Positions 8,106-17,100 of a stretch of 17,801 bases of DNA are shown one piece after another. The stretch spans positions 1 to 17,801 of the forward strand of contig JAUWVK010000014.1 in NCBI GenBank assembly GCA_030617485.1, given 5' to 3'. Positions within the stretch are counted from its first letter, which is position 1. Every line of letters starts with the position of its first letter. A program made the translations under genes and the position numbers. Source of the DNA: Gammaproteobacteria bacterium. GTDB lineage: Bacteria; Pseudomonadota; Gammaproteobacteria; SZUA-152. Under the pieces are notes generated by a model. The model was given only the letters and a program-made list of their open reading frames with translations, was not told where the DNA came from and searched no databases.

Positions 8106-8173
8106 GTGCTACGGTTATTATCGTTGTTAGGTGTTGCGGTAAGGACTAGAAAAATCAGAATGGTAAATTTTTA

Positions 8174-9541
8174 TTAAAGTGTTCCATGTTTGGTTTCAAT
8201 CTCAACGCCCAGAGCTTTTAGCATCGGCGTTGGTAAAATGCCGCCCGCACAAACAATGACCCCATCATTTTTCATTTTCAATTCGCCGTGTTCCAGGTTT
8301 AATGTGACATGCTGATTGTCGATTTGTTTGACGGTGGATTTTAGTTGGAGCTTAAGGAGGCCGGCTTCAACCGATGCATTTATTTTATCAACATTTTTGG
8401 GGTTGGCCTTGGCGAACGCATTGCTACGATATGACAAAGTCACCGTGGTGCCGGGTTCATCTGCTATGGAAATCGCGGCTTCGAGGGCGCTGTTTCCGCC
8501 GCCAACAACTAACACATGCTTATTGCGATATTGTGCGGGGTCTGCCAGACGGTACACTACTTTTGTTTGTTCCTCTCCTGGGGCTCCGAGTTTTCTCGGG
8601 GTGCCGCGACGACCGATCGCCAGCAAAAGAGCTTTGGTGTGATACTCGGCTGTTGCTGTTTTTACGATAAAACCATCATCGGTTTTTACAACAGAGTCCA
8701 TGCGTTCCTGATAGTTAATTTTAACTCCAGTACGTTGTTCAGCTTTTCTCCAAAAATCAATTAGTGCTTCTTTGGTGGTTTCTGCAAATTTTACCTGGCC
8801 GATGATGGGCAGTTGCACTGGTTTAGTCATAACGATTTTGCCTCGGGGGAAATGGGCTACTGTGCCCCCCAGGTCTTCTTGCTCAAGTGTGACGCAGTGT
8901 AACTTATGCTGGAGGGCGCAGAGTGATGCTGAAAACCCAGCTGGCCCGGCGCCGATGATAACGACATCGTAGGGTACGTTCGACGATATTCCGCTTATCA
9001 TTGTGCGAACACTTTCCATTGCCTGACGGCCCTGCTCTATAGCATTTACAATTAGTCCCATTCCTCCTAATTCACCGGCGATAAACAGGCCGGGAACATT
9101 GGTTTCGAAATTTGAATTCAGCATGGGGATGTCGATACCACGTTTTTCGTTACCTAATACCAGCGTAATCGCACCGGTAGGGCAGACCGATTTGCAGGCA
9201 CCATGGCCGATACAGTGGCTGGGGTTGATCAGTTGAGCTTTTTCACGAATGACGCCAATAACCTGGCCTTCCGGACAGGCATCCACACAGGTGGCGCAAC
9301 CCAGACAACTGTTTTGATCGATAACAGGATGTAGTGAGACAGGGGGATCGCCGAGTCCAGCTTCTTTGGAGGCAAGAAACATGGCCTGGTTTCGTATGTC
9401 ACGTTTGGATTTAACTTTTCTGTAGATGTACCAGGCAAGAGCAATAGGGATCAGGAACGTGAGGATTTTGTAGGCATCTTCCGCGCCCGCTACAGAGAGC
9501 AAGTAAAGTAGGTCAGAGTAAAATCCAGACTGTTGTTCCAT
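8174..9541 (-). CDS. Membrane-anchored iron-sulfur flavoprotein, thioredoxin-reductase-like oxidoreductase
   Basis: This protein probably passes electrons between a nicotinamide cofactor, FAD and iron-sulfur clusters at the inner membrane. In order: an N-terminal transmembrane helix (about 25-40) with a basic stop (RKVKSKR); a ferredoxin-type domain with CLGCATCVDACP (C79, C82, C85, C89) and CIGHGACKSVCP (C110, C116, C120); an FAD-binding Rossmann motif, VVIIGAGPAGFSAS (about 193-206); and a second, NAD(P)-type motif, VLVVGGGNSALEAA, in the second half. The end carries the usual CAGGILPTP segment. The second iron-sulfur motif has H113 where a cysteine is normal. There is no CxxC redox pair in the flavin part, so it is not a thioredoxin reductase proper. 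It is divergent from the cytochrome genes starting at 10186, which suggests it is their redox partner. The electron acceptor and direction are unknown. Confidence 0.87.
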   Translation of the reverse strand: MEQQSGFYSDLLYLLSVAGAEDAYKILTFLIPIALAWYIYRKVKSKRDIRNQAMFLASKEAGLGDPPVSLHPVIDQNSCLGCATCVDACPEGQVIGVIREKAQLINPSHCIGHGACKSVCPTGAITLVLGNEKRGIDIPMLNSNFETNVPGLFIAGELGGMGLIVNAIEQGRQAMESVRTMISGISSNVPYDVVIIGAGPAGFSASLCALQHKLHCVTLEQEDLGGTVAHFPRGKIVMTKPVQLPIIGQVKFAETTKEALIDFWRKAEQRTGVKINYQERMDSVVKTDDGFIVKTATAEYHTKALLLAIGRRGTPRKLGAPGEEQTKVVYRLADPAQYRNKHVLVVGGGNSALEAAISIADEPGTTVTLSYRSNAFAKANPKNVDKINASVEAGLLKLQLKSTVKQIDNQHVTLNLEHGELKMKNDGVIVCAGGILPTPMLKALGVEIETKHGTL

Positions 9542-10185
9542 TAATGCCTTCTTTATTTACAGCTCTCGGTACGTGCCGAGAATTCCTGGTAAACGGGTAA
9601 TAAGCTTAATCTTGTTATTATTATCAATAATCAGGCAAACGTTTTGTGGAGGTAAGTTAACCAATATCAATCACTTGGAAGCTAACCATATCGTTGGTTC
9701 AAAGTAATTTCAATAACTCAAAGCGAGATGTGAGGAAAAATTCAGAAAAATACCATTTTAATAGTTGGTCAAAGTGTTCAAGTGGGCTGCCTGATGACCG
9801 CTGATTTGAACGGCATTGGCTTCAGGTTGTGGTAGGGGGTGTATTTTTTGCTACCGGGTTACGTATTGTTTCCATGTAGATTGTTGATTATATTGAAAAA
9901 GCGGTGTCAATTTTGGTGTTGTTTTATATCTGCTTGAATTATATCGGGGGCAGCGTGTACAGTTTTCCAGTATTTTGTTCCCCTATTTTATATTTAGATA
10001 TACAGGTAAGTATCTGTGTGATTGGTTCAACTGGGGTTTAGATAAGGTGTATGTCGTATATAATGCACGACGGCTGAGGCCCCTGGTTGTTTATATTCAT
10101 GTATAAGTAGTATGAGTATCAGGTTAATAACATTTAGATGTGTGGAATAAATTTCAGGCATTATGACAAGGAACGGTAAAGCATT
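9542..10185. other. 644-bp divergent intergenic region
   Basis: This region separates the leftward flavoprotein gene from the rightward TPR-cytochrome genes and should hold promoters for both. I see no convincing gene in it; the short reverse frame at 10027-10221 overlaps the TPR start and lacks family features. The clear structure is the palindrome at 9564-9581. AT-rich stretches near 9610-9640 and 9975-10010 could be promoters, but no -35/-10 pair stands out. Confidence 0.6.
9564..9581. promoter_or_regulatory. 18-bp palindrome upstream of the flavoprotein gene
   Basis: TCTCGGTACGTGCCGAGA reads as an inverted repeat across its full length, with one T/G mismatch pair that would wobble in RNA. 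It sits 23 bases before the flavoprotein start. It could be a dimeric repressor or activator site, or a hairpin in the 5' leader. It has no T run after it, so it is not an intrinsic terminator. Confidence 0.45.
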
Positions 10186-10944
10186 ATGAGTCAGCAATCT
10201 TTCGTTAACTGGATACGGCAACCTGCAAGCATTGTCCTTGTTATCGCATTAGTCATTATGTTTTTGATGTTGACGGATCAGGCTGAGAAGCAAGAAGGTA
10301 TGAGTTCCAGTCAGACAGGCAAAACATCAAATATGCCTTCAATGGATGCTGCAATTCCGCTATCCAGTGATATGGCTGGTAAGACACCCCGGGTTATGGG
10401 GGGGGAATTACCAAAAATAGTTCAGCGCCTTGGTTCACCTATTCCAGGAATTGCTCCTAAGGGTTCTACTGCTGGTTCTAAAGATGGTCGTTTAACAGCG
10501 CCTGATTTAGGTAGTTTGTTAGGACGATTGGAAGACAAGGTAAAAGCGGAACCAAACAATATTAGTAATCGGTTGTTGCTAGCGCAGACATATAACGAAC
10601 TCGGTCTGGCAGATAAGGCCATTGAAGGAATACGTGCTGCAGTTAAACAATTTCCTGATCATTCTCGAGCGAAACTGGTGTTAGCCTCTATCTTGAGCAA
10701 TCGAAAAAATGAGGCTGAGCTTAAGGAAGCTGTTGGTATATTGAAAGAGTTGCGGGGAGATACGAATGTCAAACAATATCTGGTGGAAATGTACCTTGGG
10801 AATGCCTGGATTCGGATGGGGGAGCACCAGTCGGCGATGAAAAGCTGGAAAATGGCGCTCGAAGGTATGCCGGTTTCCGATAATCGCAGACCGAAACTTG
10901 AAAAAGGCATTGCGGATCTTGTTGCAGGTAATTCGGGCGGGTAA
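10186..10944 (+). CDS. Membrane-anchored TPR protein
   Basis: The protein is 252 residues. A transmembrane helix (about 16-29, IVLVIALVIMFLML) near the N-terminus is followed by a flexible Ser/Gly/Pro-rich linker to about residue 105, then helical TPR-type repeats (NRLLLAQTYNELGLADKAIEGIRAAV, RAKLVLASILSNRKNEAELKEAV, GNAWIRMGEHQSAMKSWKMALEGMP). The topology suggests a periplasmic repeat domain on a single anchor, as in assembly factors for multiheme cytochromes such as CcmH/NrfG. It has no heme or metal motif. It precedes the cytochrome b and cytochrome c genes on the same strand, so a role in maturation or assembly of those cytochromes is a reasonable inference. An AAGGA-like site lies rather far (13 bases) before the ATG. 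Confidence 0.83.
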   Translation: MSQQSFVNWIRQPASIVLVIALVIMFLMLTDQAEKQEGMSSSQTGKTSNMPSMDAAIPLSSDMAGKTPRVMGGELPKIVQRLGSPIPGIAPKGSTAGSKDGRLTAPDLGSLLGRLEDKVKAEPNNISNRLLLAQTYNELGLADKAIEGIRAAVKQFPDHSRAKLVLASILSNRKNEAELKEAVGILKELRGDTNVKQYLVEMYLGNAWIRMGEHQSAMKSWKMALEGMPVSDNRRPKLEKGIADLVAGNSGG

Positions 10945-11088
10945 CCTGGGTACCTGAATATAGACTCTGTTTTGGTTCTGTCCGAATGGTGTTCGAGTAT
11001 CAGGAATGTGAAATAGTTAATAGCCAATGTTGAATAAAGAAGTGATAAAGAAAGTGATGTTAGATGTAAATGGTAGTGCGGGGTTGTT

Positions 11089-12141
11089 GTGATAGATTTT
11101 GTTCAATGGAAAGATAGACGCGAAACTACAAGCTCTGAAAAGGAGCCTTCATTTGGATCCCCAAATGATTCTTCCGCTAAAAATGCAAAAAGTGGCCGCG
11201 AAAAGCATGGCGAGCGTATGGCTCGTCCTGGCATGCATCTGTCAGCAGCAGCTCTATTTGCCGATCGATACCCAGATTATTTTGCAGATTTAAACAATAC
11301 CCGTTCGCGGACCGAGTCCCGCATTGTTTTTATAATTTTATCGCTGATAACTATTAGCGTTATTTCAGTTTGGATACTTTGGCAAGAGCAATACTTTCAT
11401 ACTGATGGTGATTTTGTTTATTACATGGGTCTAACTGGTGGGCTTTTAATGTTAGCTGCCACGACGTATTCTTTACGTAAGCGAATAAAACTATTTAATA
11501 AATTAGGCAGGGTATCAACGTGGTATTACGCTCATTTGTTGGGGGGTGTCGTTGGCCCAATATTAATAATTTTGCATAGCTCATTCACGTTGAAGGCAAT
11601 GAATAGCACTGTAGCGTTGATTTCTATGTTATGTGTTGTTGCTAGTGGAATTTTTGGCCGCTATATTTACACCCGAATTGGTTATCATTTACATCGACAG
11701 TTAATAGCTATTCGTAGTACCGAGGAGCGGTTGTCGGAATCTATGCATAAATACAAAGGTGAAGAGATTGATGCGGTTGAAAGAGCACTCTCAATGCTTA
11801 CTGCTTCAGCTATAACTTCGCCTAAAACACTTTTTCGAGCACCAGCGCGTTTTTTTGCTTTACGTGCCAAGGCAGCCAAATGTTACATTGAGAGCGCACG
11901 CCAATTATCAGCGCTTCTAAAAAAACGTGCTCGGCAAGAAAAATGGGACAAGCAGTATTTTCGCGAAGAGCTTGTACGCGAGAAAAAATTCTTACGAGAA
12001 CATGTTAATGCTTTGGTGAAAATAGGGCAGTCTCATTTTTATGAACGTATGCTAGTAGGTTGGCGTATTTTCCATGTCCCTCTTATTTTTATTCTGGTTA
12101 TTTCAGGGTCAGTGCATGTCCTGGCTGTGCACTTGTATTGA
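11089..12141 (+). CDS. Membrane protein, candidate diheme b-type cytochrome
   Basis: About five transmembrane helices are visible: 78-98, 108-127, 145-165, 173-193 and 322-349. Helix 3 (YYAHLLGGVVGPILIILHSSF) holds H149 and H163, and helix 5 (FHVPLIFILVISGSVHVLAVH) holds H329 and H343. Each pair is 14 residues apart, the classic spacing for two stacked b hemes held between two helices. Between helices 4 and 5 lies a basic, helical, probably coiled-coil segment of about 125 residues. The first 75 residues are polar. I chose the GTG start at 11089 because the frame is closed just upstream; there is no clear ribosome site, and an ATG at about residue 44 (MARPGMH) is possible. The 21-heme gene begins 4 bases after the stop, so translation may be coupled. 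It likely moves electrons between the inner membrane and the periplasmic cytochromes. Confidence 0.78.
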   Translation: MIDFVQWKDRRETTSSEKEPSFGSPNDSSAKNAKSGREKHGERMARPGMHLSAAALFADRYPDYFADLNNTRSRTESRIVFIILSLITISVISVWILWQEQYFHTDGDFVYYMGLTGGLLMLAATTYSLRKRIKLFNKLGRVSTWYYAHLLGGVVGPILIILHSSFTLKAMNSTVALISMLCVVASGIFGRYIYTRIGYHLHRQLIAIRSTEERLSESMHKYKGEEIDAVERALSMLTASAITSPKTLFRAPARFFALRAKAAKCYIESARQLSALLKKRARQEKWDKQYFREELVREKKFLREHVNALVKIGQSHFYERMLVGWRIFHVPLIFILVISGSVHVLAVHLY

Positions 12142-12145
12142 TCCT

Positions 12146-13744
12146 ATGCGATCACATTTTCGCGTAAAACATTTAATTGTAGCCAGGGTTCTGGTTGTCT
12201 TTGGTTTATTGTTTTTCAATATTCCTCCGGTTTTTTCTGATCTTAGTCCTCTGCAAAGAATGGAAAGCCTGGTTATGCCGGGAGATGTGATCAGTAAGCA
12301 TGCCCGTGTTGAGAAAAAATGTGATAAATGCCATGCCGCGTTTGATAGAACTAAGCAAAATGAACAATGCATGGAATGCCACAAAGAAATAAAGAAAGAC
12401 CTAAAAAAGAAAAAAGGTTTCCATGGAAAAATTCTGGGTGTAAAAGACAGGGAGTGTCGAACCTGTCACACGGACCACAGGGGAAGAGATGCAGATATTG
12501 TACAGCTTGATTCTGAAATATTTGATCACAACAAAACTGAATTTAAGTTGGCTGGAGCCCACATATCTACAGAGTGTAGTGGTTGCCATAAGAAGGTAGG
12601 CGTTTATCGCCAACCTGAACGAGTCTGTAAAGATTGTCATGAAAATGATGAGCCTCATAAAAAACGTATGGGTGATAAATGTGAAAACTGCCATATTGAG
12701 GGTGCATGGTTGCCTGCTCGTTTTGATCATTCAAAAACAAAATTTAAATTAAAAAATACTCATCGTGATGTTGCCTGTCATAACTGCCACGTTAATGAGC
12801 GTTATGACGATACGCCTCGTAATTGTTATTTTTGCCACTTCCTTGATGATGTCCATAAAGGTGATAGAGGAATTCGTTGTCATGATTGTCACCAGGATGA
12901 GCGCTGGTCAAAACTTTTATTTGATCATGATGAGGATACAGAGTTTGAATTAAAAGGCGGGCATGAAAACCTGATATGTAAGGACTGTCATAAAAAGCAT
13001 ATATTCAAGGATGAGGTTGAAAATACGTGTGTAGGATGCCACGAAAAAAGTGATGTGCATTTAAAACGTTATGGGAAACGTTGTGATGTTTGCCATACGG
13101 AAAAGAGTTGGGTAAAAATTCAGTTCGATCACAAAAAAGACACTATATTCCCCTTAAAGGGTAAGCATAAAAAAACTGCATGTGTTTTATGCCACCGTGA
13201 AGTTTTGTTTGAAGAAAAAACACCTAATACTTGTTCCGAATGTCATCGGCTGGATGATGCACATGAAGGCCAGGAAGGTGAAAAGTGTGAAATATGCCAC
13301 GATGAGGATGGCTGGACTGAAAAAGTAGTTTTTGACCATGGGCTAACTAAATTTCCATTGCACGAATCCCACCTCTTTCTTACCTGCGAAGACTGTCACA
13401 GCTCTAACAAATTTAAGGAAGAAAAGGTTATTTGTGATTCCTGTCATGAAGAAGATGATGTTCATGAGAAAAAACTGGGTGCAGATTGTGAGATTTGTCA
13501 TCGACCTTCACAGTGGATGGCCTGGGAGTTCGATCACAAGGAACAGACTGATTACCCGCTCGATGGCAAGCATGAAGGGCTAGATTGTCATGCCTGCCAC
13601 AAAGAGCCAGTGGAAGATGAAATTGAACTGCCTGAGAATTGCTATGGCTGCCATGAGAAAGATGATATTCATGCAGGCCAGTTAGGTAAGCAATGTGAGG
13701 CTTGTCATGTCACCGAATCGTTCAAAACCATCAATATTCGTTGA
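12146..13744 (+). CDS. Secreted 21-heme c-type cytochrome (cytochrome c3-like, triheme repeats)
   Basis: After a signal peptide (about 1-31, ending FSD), the 532-residue protein has 21 CxxCH heme sites. Three lie in the N-terminal part (CDKCH, CMECH, CRTCH). Six repeats of about 67 residues follow, starting at 12521, 12722, 12920, 13124, 13331 and 13529. Each begins FDH, then T-x-F/Y-x-L and a histidine before the first CxxCH; a second CxxCH follows, usually with D-D-x-H, and a third with a nearby Trp. The extra histidines are enough for bis-His ligation of most hemes. This resembles the doubled-CxxCH and cytochrome c3 families. The frame is open from 12074, but the start at 12146 fits because it gives a proper signal peptide just after the cytochrome b stop. 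It is rich in Lys, Asp and Glu, unlike the Thr/Val-rich polyheme protein that follows. Likely role: soluble periplasmic wire or electron store. Confidence 0.9.
   Translation: MRSHFRVKHLIVARVLVVFGLLFFNIPPVFSDLSPLQRMESLVMPGDVISKHARVEKKCDKCHAAFDRTKQNEQCMECHKEIKKDLKKKKGFHGKILGVKDRECRTCHTDHRGRDADIVQLDSEIFDHNKTEFKLAGAHISTECSGCHKKVGVYRQPERVCKDCHENDEPHKKRMGDKCENCHIEGAWLPARFDHSKTKFKLKNTHRDVACHNCHVNERYDDTPRNCYFCHFLDDVHKGDRGIRCHDCHQDERWSKLLFDHDEDTEFELKGGHENLICKDCHKKHIFKDEVENTCVGCHEKSDVHLKRYGKRCDVCHTEKSWVKIQFDHKKDTIFPLKGKHKKTACVLCHREVLFEEKTPNTCSECHRLDDAHEGQEGEKCEICHDEDGWTEKVVFDHGLTKFPLHESHLFLTCEDCHSSNKFKEEKVICDSCHEEDDVHEKKLGADCEICHRPSQWMAWEFDHKEQTDYPLDGKHEGLDCHACHKEPVEDEIELPENCYGCHEKDDIHAGQLGKQCEACHVTESFKTINIR
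12521..13741 (+). repeat. Six tandem triheme repeats in the 21-heme gene
   Basis: Unit starts at 12521, 12722, 12920, 13124, 13331 and 13529 give spacings of 201, 198, 204, 207 and 198 bases. They are diverged at DNA level but conserved at protein level (FDH opening, three CxxCH per unit). This indicates old tandem duplication under selection. Confidence 0.85.
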
Positions 13745-14148
13745 TGATTTAAGGCCATTAGTCTGATTTTTTGTCTCTATTTGTGGGCAAGTCGCGTTCT
13801 ACTCCCCTCTCTATTCCCGGCATTAAAATTACAATAATTTTGGTGGTTAGCAAGTCTTCTGCAAAATCCCCCTATACTTTGTGCAAAAATTAAACAATTT
13901 TCTCCTGCCATGAGTTTAACCCTTTGATAATTAAGGTCAAAATAATTGATGTGTACATAAGAAATGTGATGAATTCCTACCTGTAAGGTGTAGTATTAAC
14001 GTTGCGGTGGTTTGAATAACCGCAGGGCAGCTTGCCTACAGAGCAGTTGTGTGGGGTGTGGTAGAGAGGTTGCAGGGATAGCACGGGATCTGCAGTGTGA
14101 TCTCTTGTTTTGGTTGATAGTTGAAGCATTGTGGGGTTGATTTATGGG
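13745..14148. other. 404-bp region between the 21-heme and polyheme genes, possible structured leader
   Basis: No gene is visible. Two adjacent potential hairpins lie in the middle: GCGGT/ACCGC (14004-14008 with 14019-14023) and GGGCA/TGCCT (14025-14029 with 14033-14037). There is no clear terminator after the 21-heme gene (the T run at 13768-13773 has no good stem). So the giant gene could be read through from upstream or have its own promoter here. Confidence 0.5.
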
Positions 14149-17100
14149 GTGGTCGCAGTTCTAAAAAACTGCAGCTTGTTGGCAGGCGTTAGGGATTTTT
14201 TGTTAGCCCTGACGGTGGTTTTTTTGTGTTCCGGTTTTCTCATTACCTCTGTAGCCAATGCTGCTACGGTTGTTCCTGATGTAAATACATTTGATCACCT
14301 GGCTACGGGTTTCCCTTTATCTGGGGAGCATGACCTGATTGACTGTGAAGCCTGTCATGTCGGTGGTGTATTTGAAGTGTTACCCACACAATGCGCTGCT
14401 TGCCACGATGGTGTATTGGCTGTTGGTCCTTCGCTTACTCATATTCCTACTACCGCTGCTTGTGATTTTTGCCATACCACCGCTGGGTTTGCTGCATCTG
14501 CAATTATGGATCACAGCACCATTGGTACAACTGAATGTGCGGCTTGCCACAATGGTGTAAACGCAACCGGCCAATCCGCGAGTCATATTCCAACCACAAA
14601 TGTATGCGAGGCCTGCCACAGTACGATTACCTGGGTGCCTTCAACGGGAGTTGATCATGCTCAGGTGGCGGGTGAATGTTTTGTCTGTCACAACGGTGTG
14701 ATTTCCACTGGCAAAAATGCTTCTCATATTGATACGTCTGATTTGTGCGAGACCTGTCATAGCAATGATGTATGGATTCCAGTTGTTACTGTTGACCATA
14801 CTCAGGTCAATGGTAGTTGTGCTTCCTGTCATGATGGAACAACGTCTACGGGTAAAGGTGTTGATCACATCGTAACGTCAAATATTTGTGAAGCTTGTCA
14901 TAGCGCAAACGCCTGGGTGCCTGTTACCACGGTTGACCATAATGAAACCCAGGGCACTTGCGAGAGTTGTCACGATGGAGTGATTGCTATCGGTAAGGAT
15001 CCGCTGACACACATACCCACAACTGAAGCGTGTGATGTTTGCCATTCGACGGCAAATTGGATGGATATTACCTTTGACCACACTGGTATAGTGAATGGTT
15101 GTACAACATGCCATGACGGTGTCAGTGCTACCGGCAAAGATACGGCTACACACATTAATTCCTCTGACCTGTGTGAGACATGTCACAGCACAGCGGTGTG
15201 GTTACCGGTTGTTACGGTCGATCATAGTCAGGTTAACGGTACTTGTGAAAGTTGTCATGATGGCATCATAGCAACCGGTAAAGACCTGCTCACACATATT
15301 CCGACCTCGCTCGCTTGCGACACTTGCCATGATACGGCAAATTGGTTGGTGTCAGCGTTTGATCACAGCACAACAACTGAAGTGTGTTCAGTTTGCCACG
15401 ATGGCACTCGGGCTACTGGTAAGGTTACAGATCACATAAGTACAACGGATGTGTGCGAGGCGTGTCATACCAATGCTGCCTGGGTACCCGTCACCACTGT
15501 TGATCACAACGAAACACGTGGCACCTGTCAGAGTTGTCACGATGGCGTTGTGGCAACCGGTAAGGATCCGCTGGCGCATATTGCTACCACGGATCAATGT
15601 AATGCCTGTCATGCACCATCAGGCTGGATTCCTGTTACTGCAGTTGATCATAATGAAGTGAATGGTACTTGTGAAAGCTGTCATGACGGTGTGATTGCAA
15701 CAGGTAAGGATCCGCTGACGCATATTCCTACCACGGAGCCCTGTGAAACATGTCACGTGAATACGACGTGGGTGGTGCCGACATTTGATCACTCAACCAC
15801 AACCGATACCTGTATCACTTGTCATGACAATGTGGTTGCCGTCGGTAAGGGCCTGGATCATATTGATACCAGTGATGTCTGCGAGGCTTGCCATACGTCG
15901 ATAGTATGGATACCAGCATCGTTAGTGGATCATGCACAGGTCAACGGATCCTGTGAAAGTTGTCATGATGGTGTGATTGCAACCGGCAAAGATCCGGTGA
16001 CACACATACCGACCACAGAAGCATGTGATGTCTGTCATACAACGAATGTCTGGTTTGTTGGTGTTTTTGATCACACCACTACAACTGCTGCATGTATCAG
16101 TTGTCATGATGGCACCCTGGCCACTGGTAAAAATCCGCTGACTCACATGAATACCACTGACGTGTGTGAAGCTTGCCATACATCAGATGCATGGGTACCG
16201 GTAACGGTTGTTGATCACAACGAAACACGTGGCACCTGTCAGAGTTGTCATGATGGCCTTGTGGCAACCGGCAAGGATCCTTTAACGCACATTGATACCA
16301 CGGATCAATGTAATGCGTGTCATGCACCGTCGGGCTGGATTCCGGTGACTGTTGTTGATCATTCGCAGGTCAATGGAACCTGTGAGAGCTGTCATGACGG
16401 TAACGTGGCAACTGGAATGGATCCACTGACCCATATTCCTACCACTGAAGCCTGTGATGTTTGTCATACCACTAATAGTTGGTTGGGTGCAGCGGTGGAC
16501 CATACAGGTTTTGTTGGTAACTGTACTTCCTGTCATGACGGTGTGATTGCCACCGGTAAAACTACGGTACATATGGATACCTCTGATGCATGTGAGGCCT
16601 GCCATGATATCTTCCCGGGAACCTGGTTGGGTGTACCGGCTGCACAGGTGGATCACAATGAAGTGAACGGTAGTTGTATCTCCTGTCATGACGGTGGGTT
16701 TGCATCAGGGAAGTCGCCTGCTCACATTGATACAAGCAATTTATGTGAGGCATGTCATGCCAGCAGTGCCTGGATTCCTGCAACCTCTGTGGATCATGCA
16801 CAGGTCAATGGTACCTGCTCAATTTGTCATGATGGAACCACTGCAACGGGCAAAGATCCTCTAACGCATATCAATACCACTGATGTGTGTGAAGCCTGCC
16901 ATGCTACCAACATCTGGGCACCAGCCGTCACCGTGGATCACTTGCAGGTGAATGGTGTCTGTTCAAGTTGTCATGATGGCACTACGGCTACTGGCAAAGA
17001 TCCGATTATCCATATCCCCACGACAGATGAATGCGACACCTGTCATGACACAACTGGTTGGTTGGGCGCGACCTTTAATCATGTTGGTATTACTGATACC

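Noticed and set aside
10027..10221. 64-codon minus-strand open frame in the divergent region
   Set aside because: It overlaps the start of the TPR gene and has no ribosome site or family features.
13950..14100. Possible c-di-GMP (GEMM-type) riboswitch before the polyheme gene, hinted by CGCAGGGCAG and nearby hairpins
   Set aside because: The conserved core expected after that segment, and the second-helix tetraloop/receptor features, are not present. Only generic hairpins can be supported.
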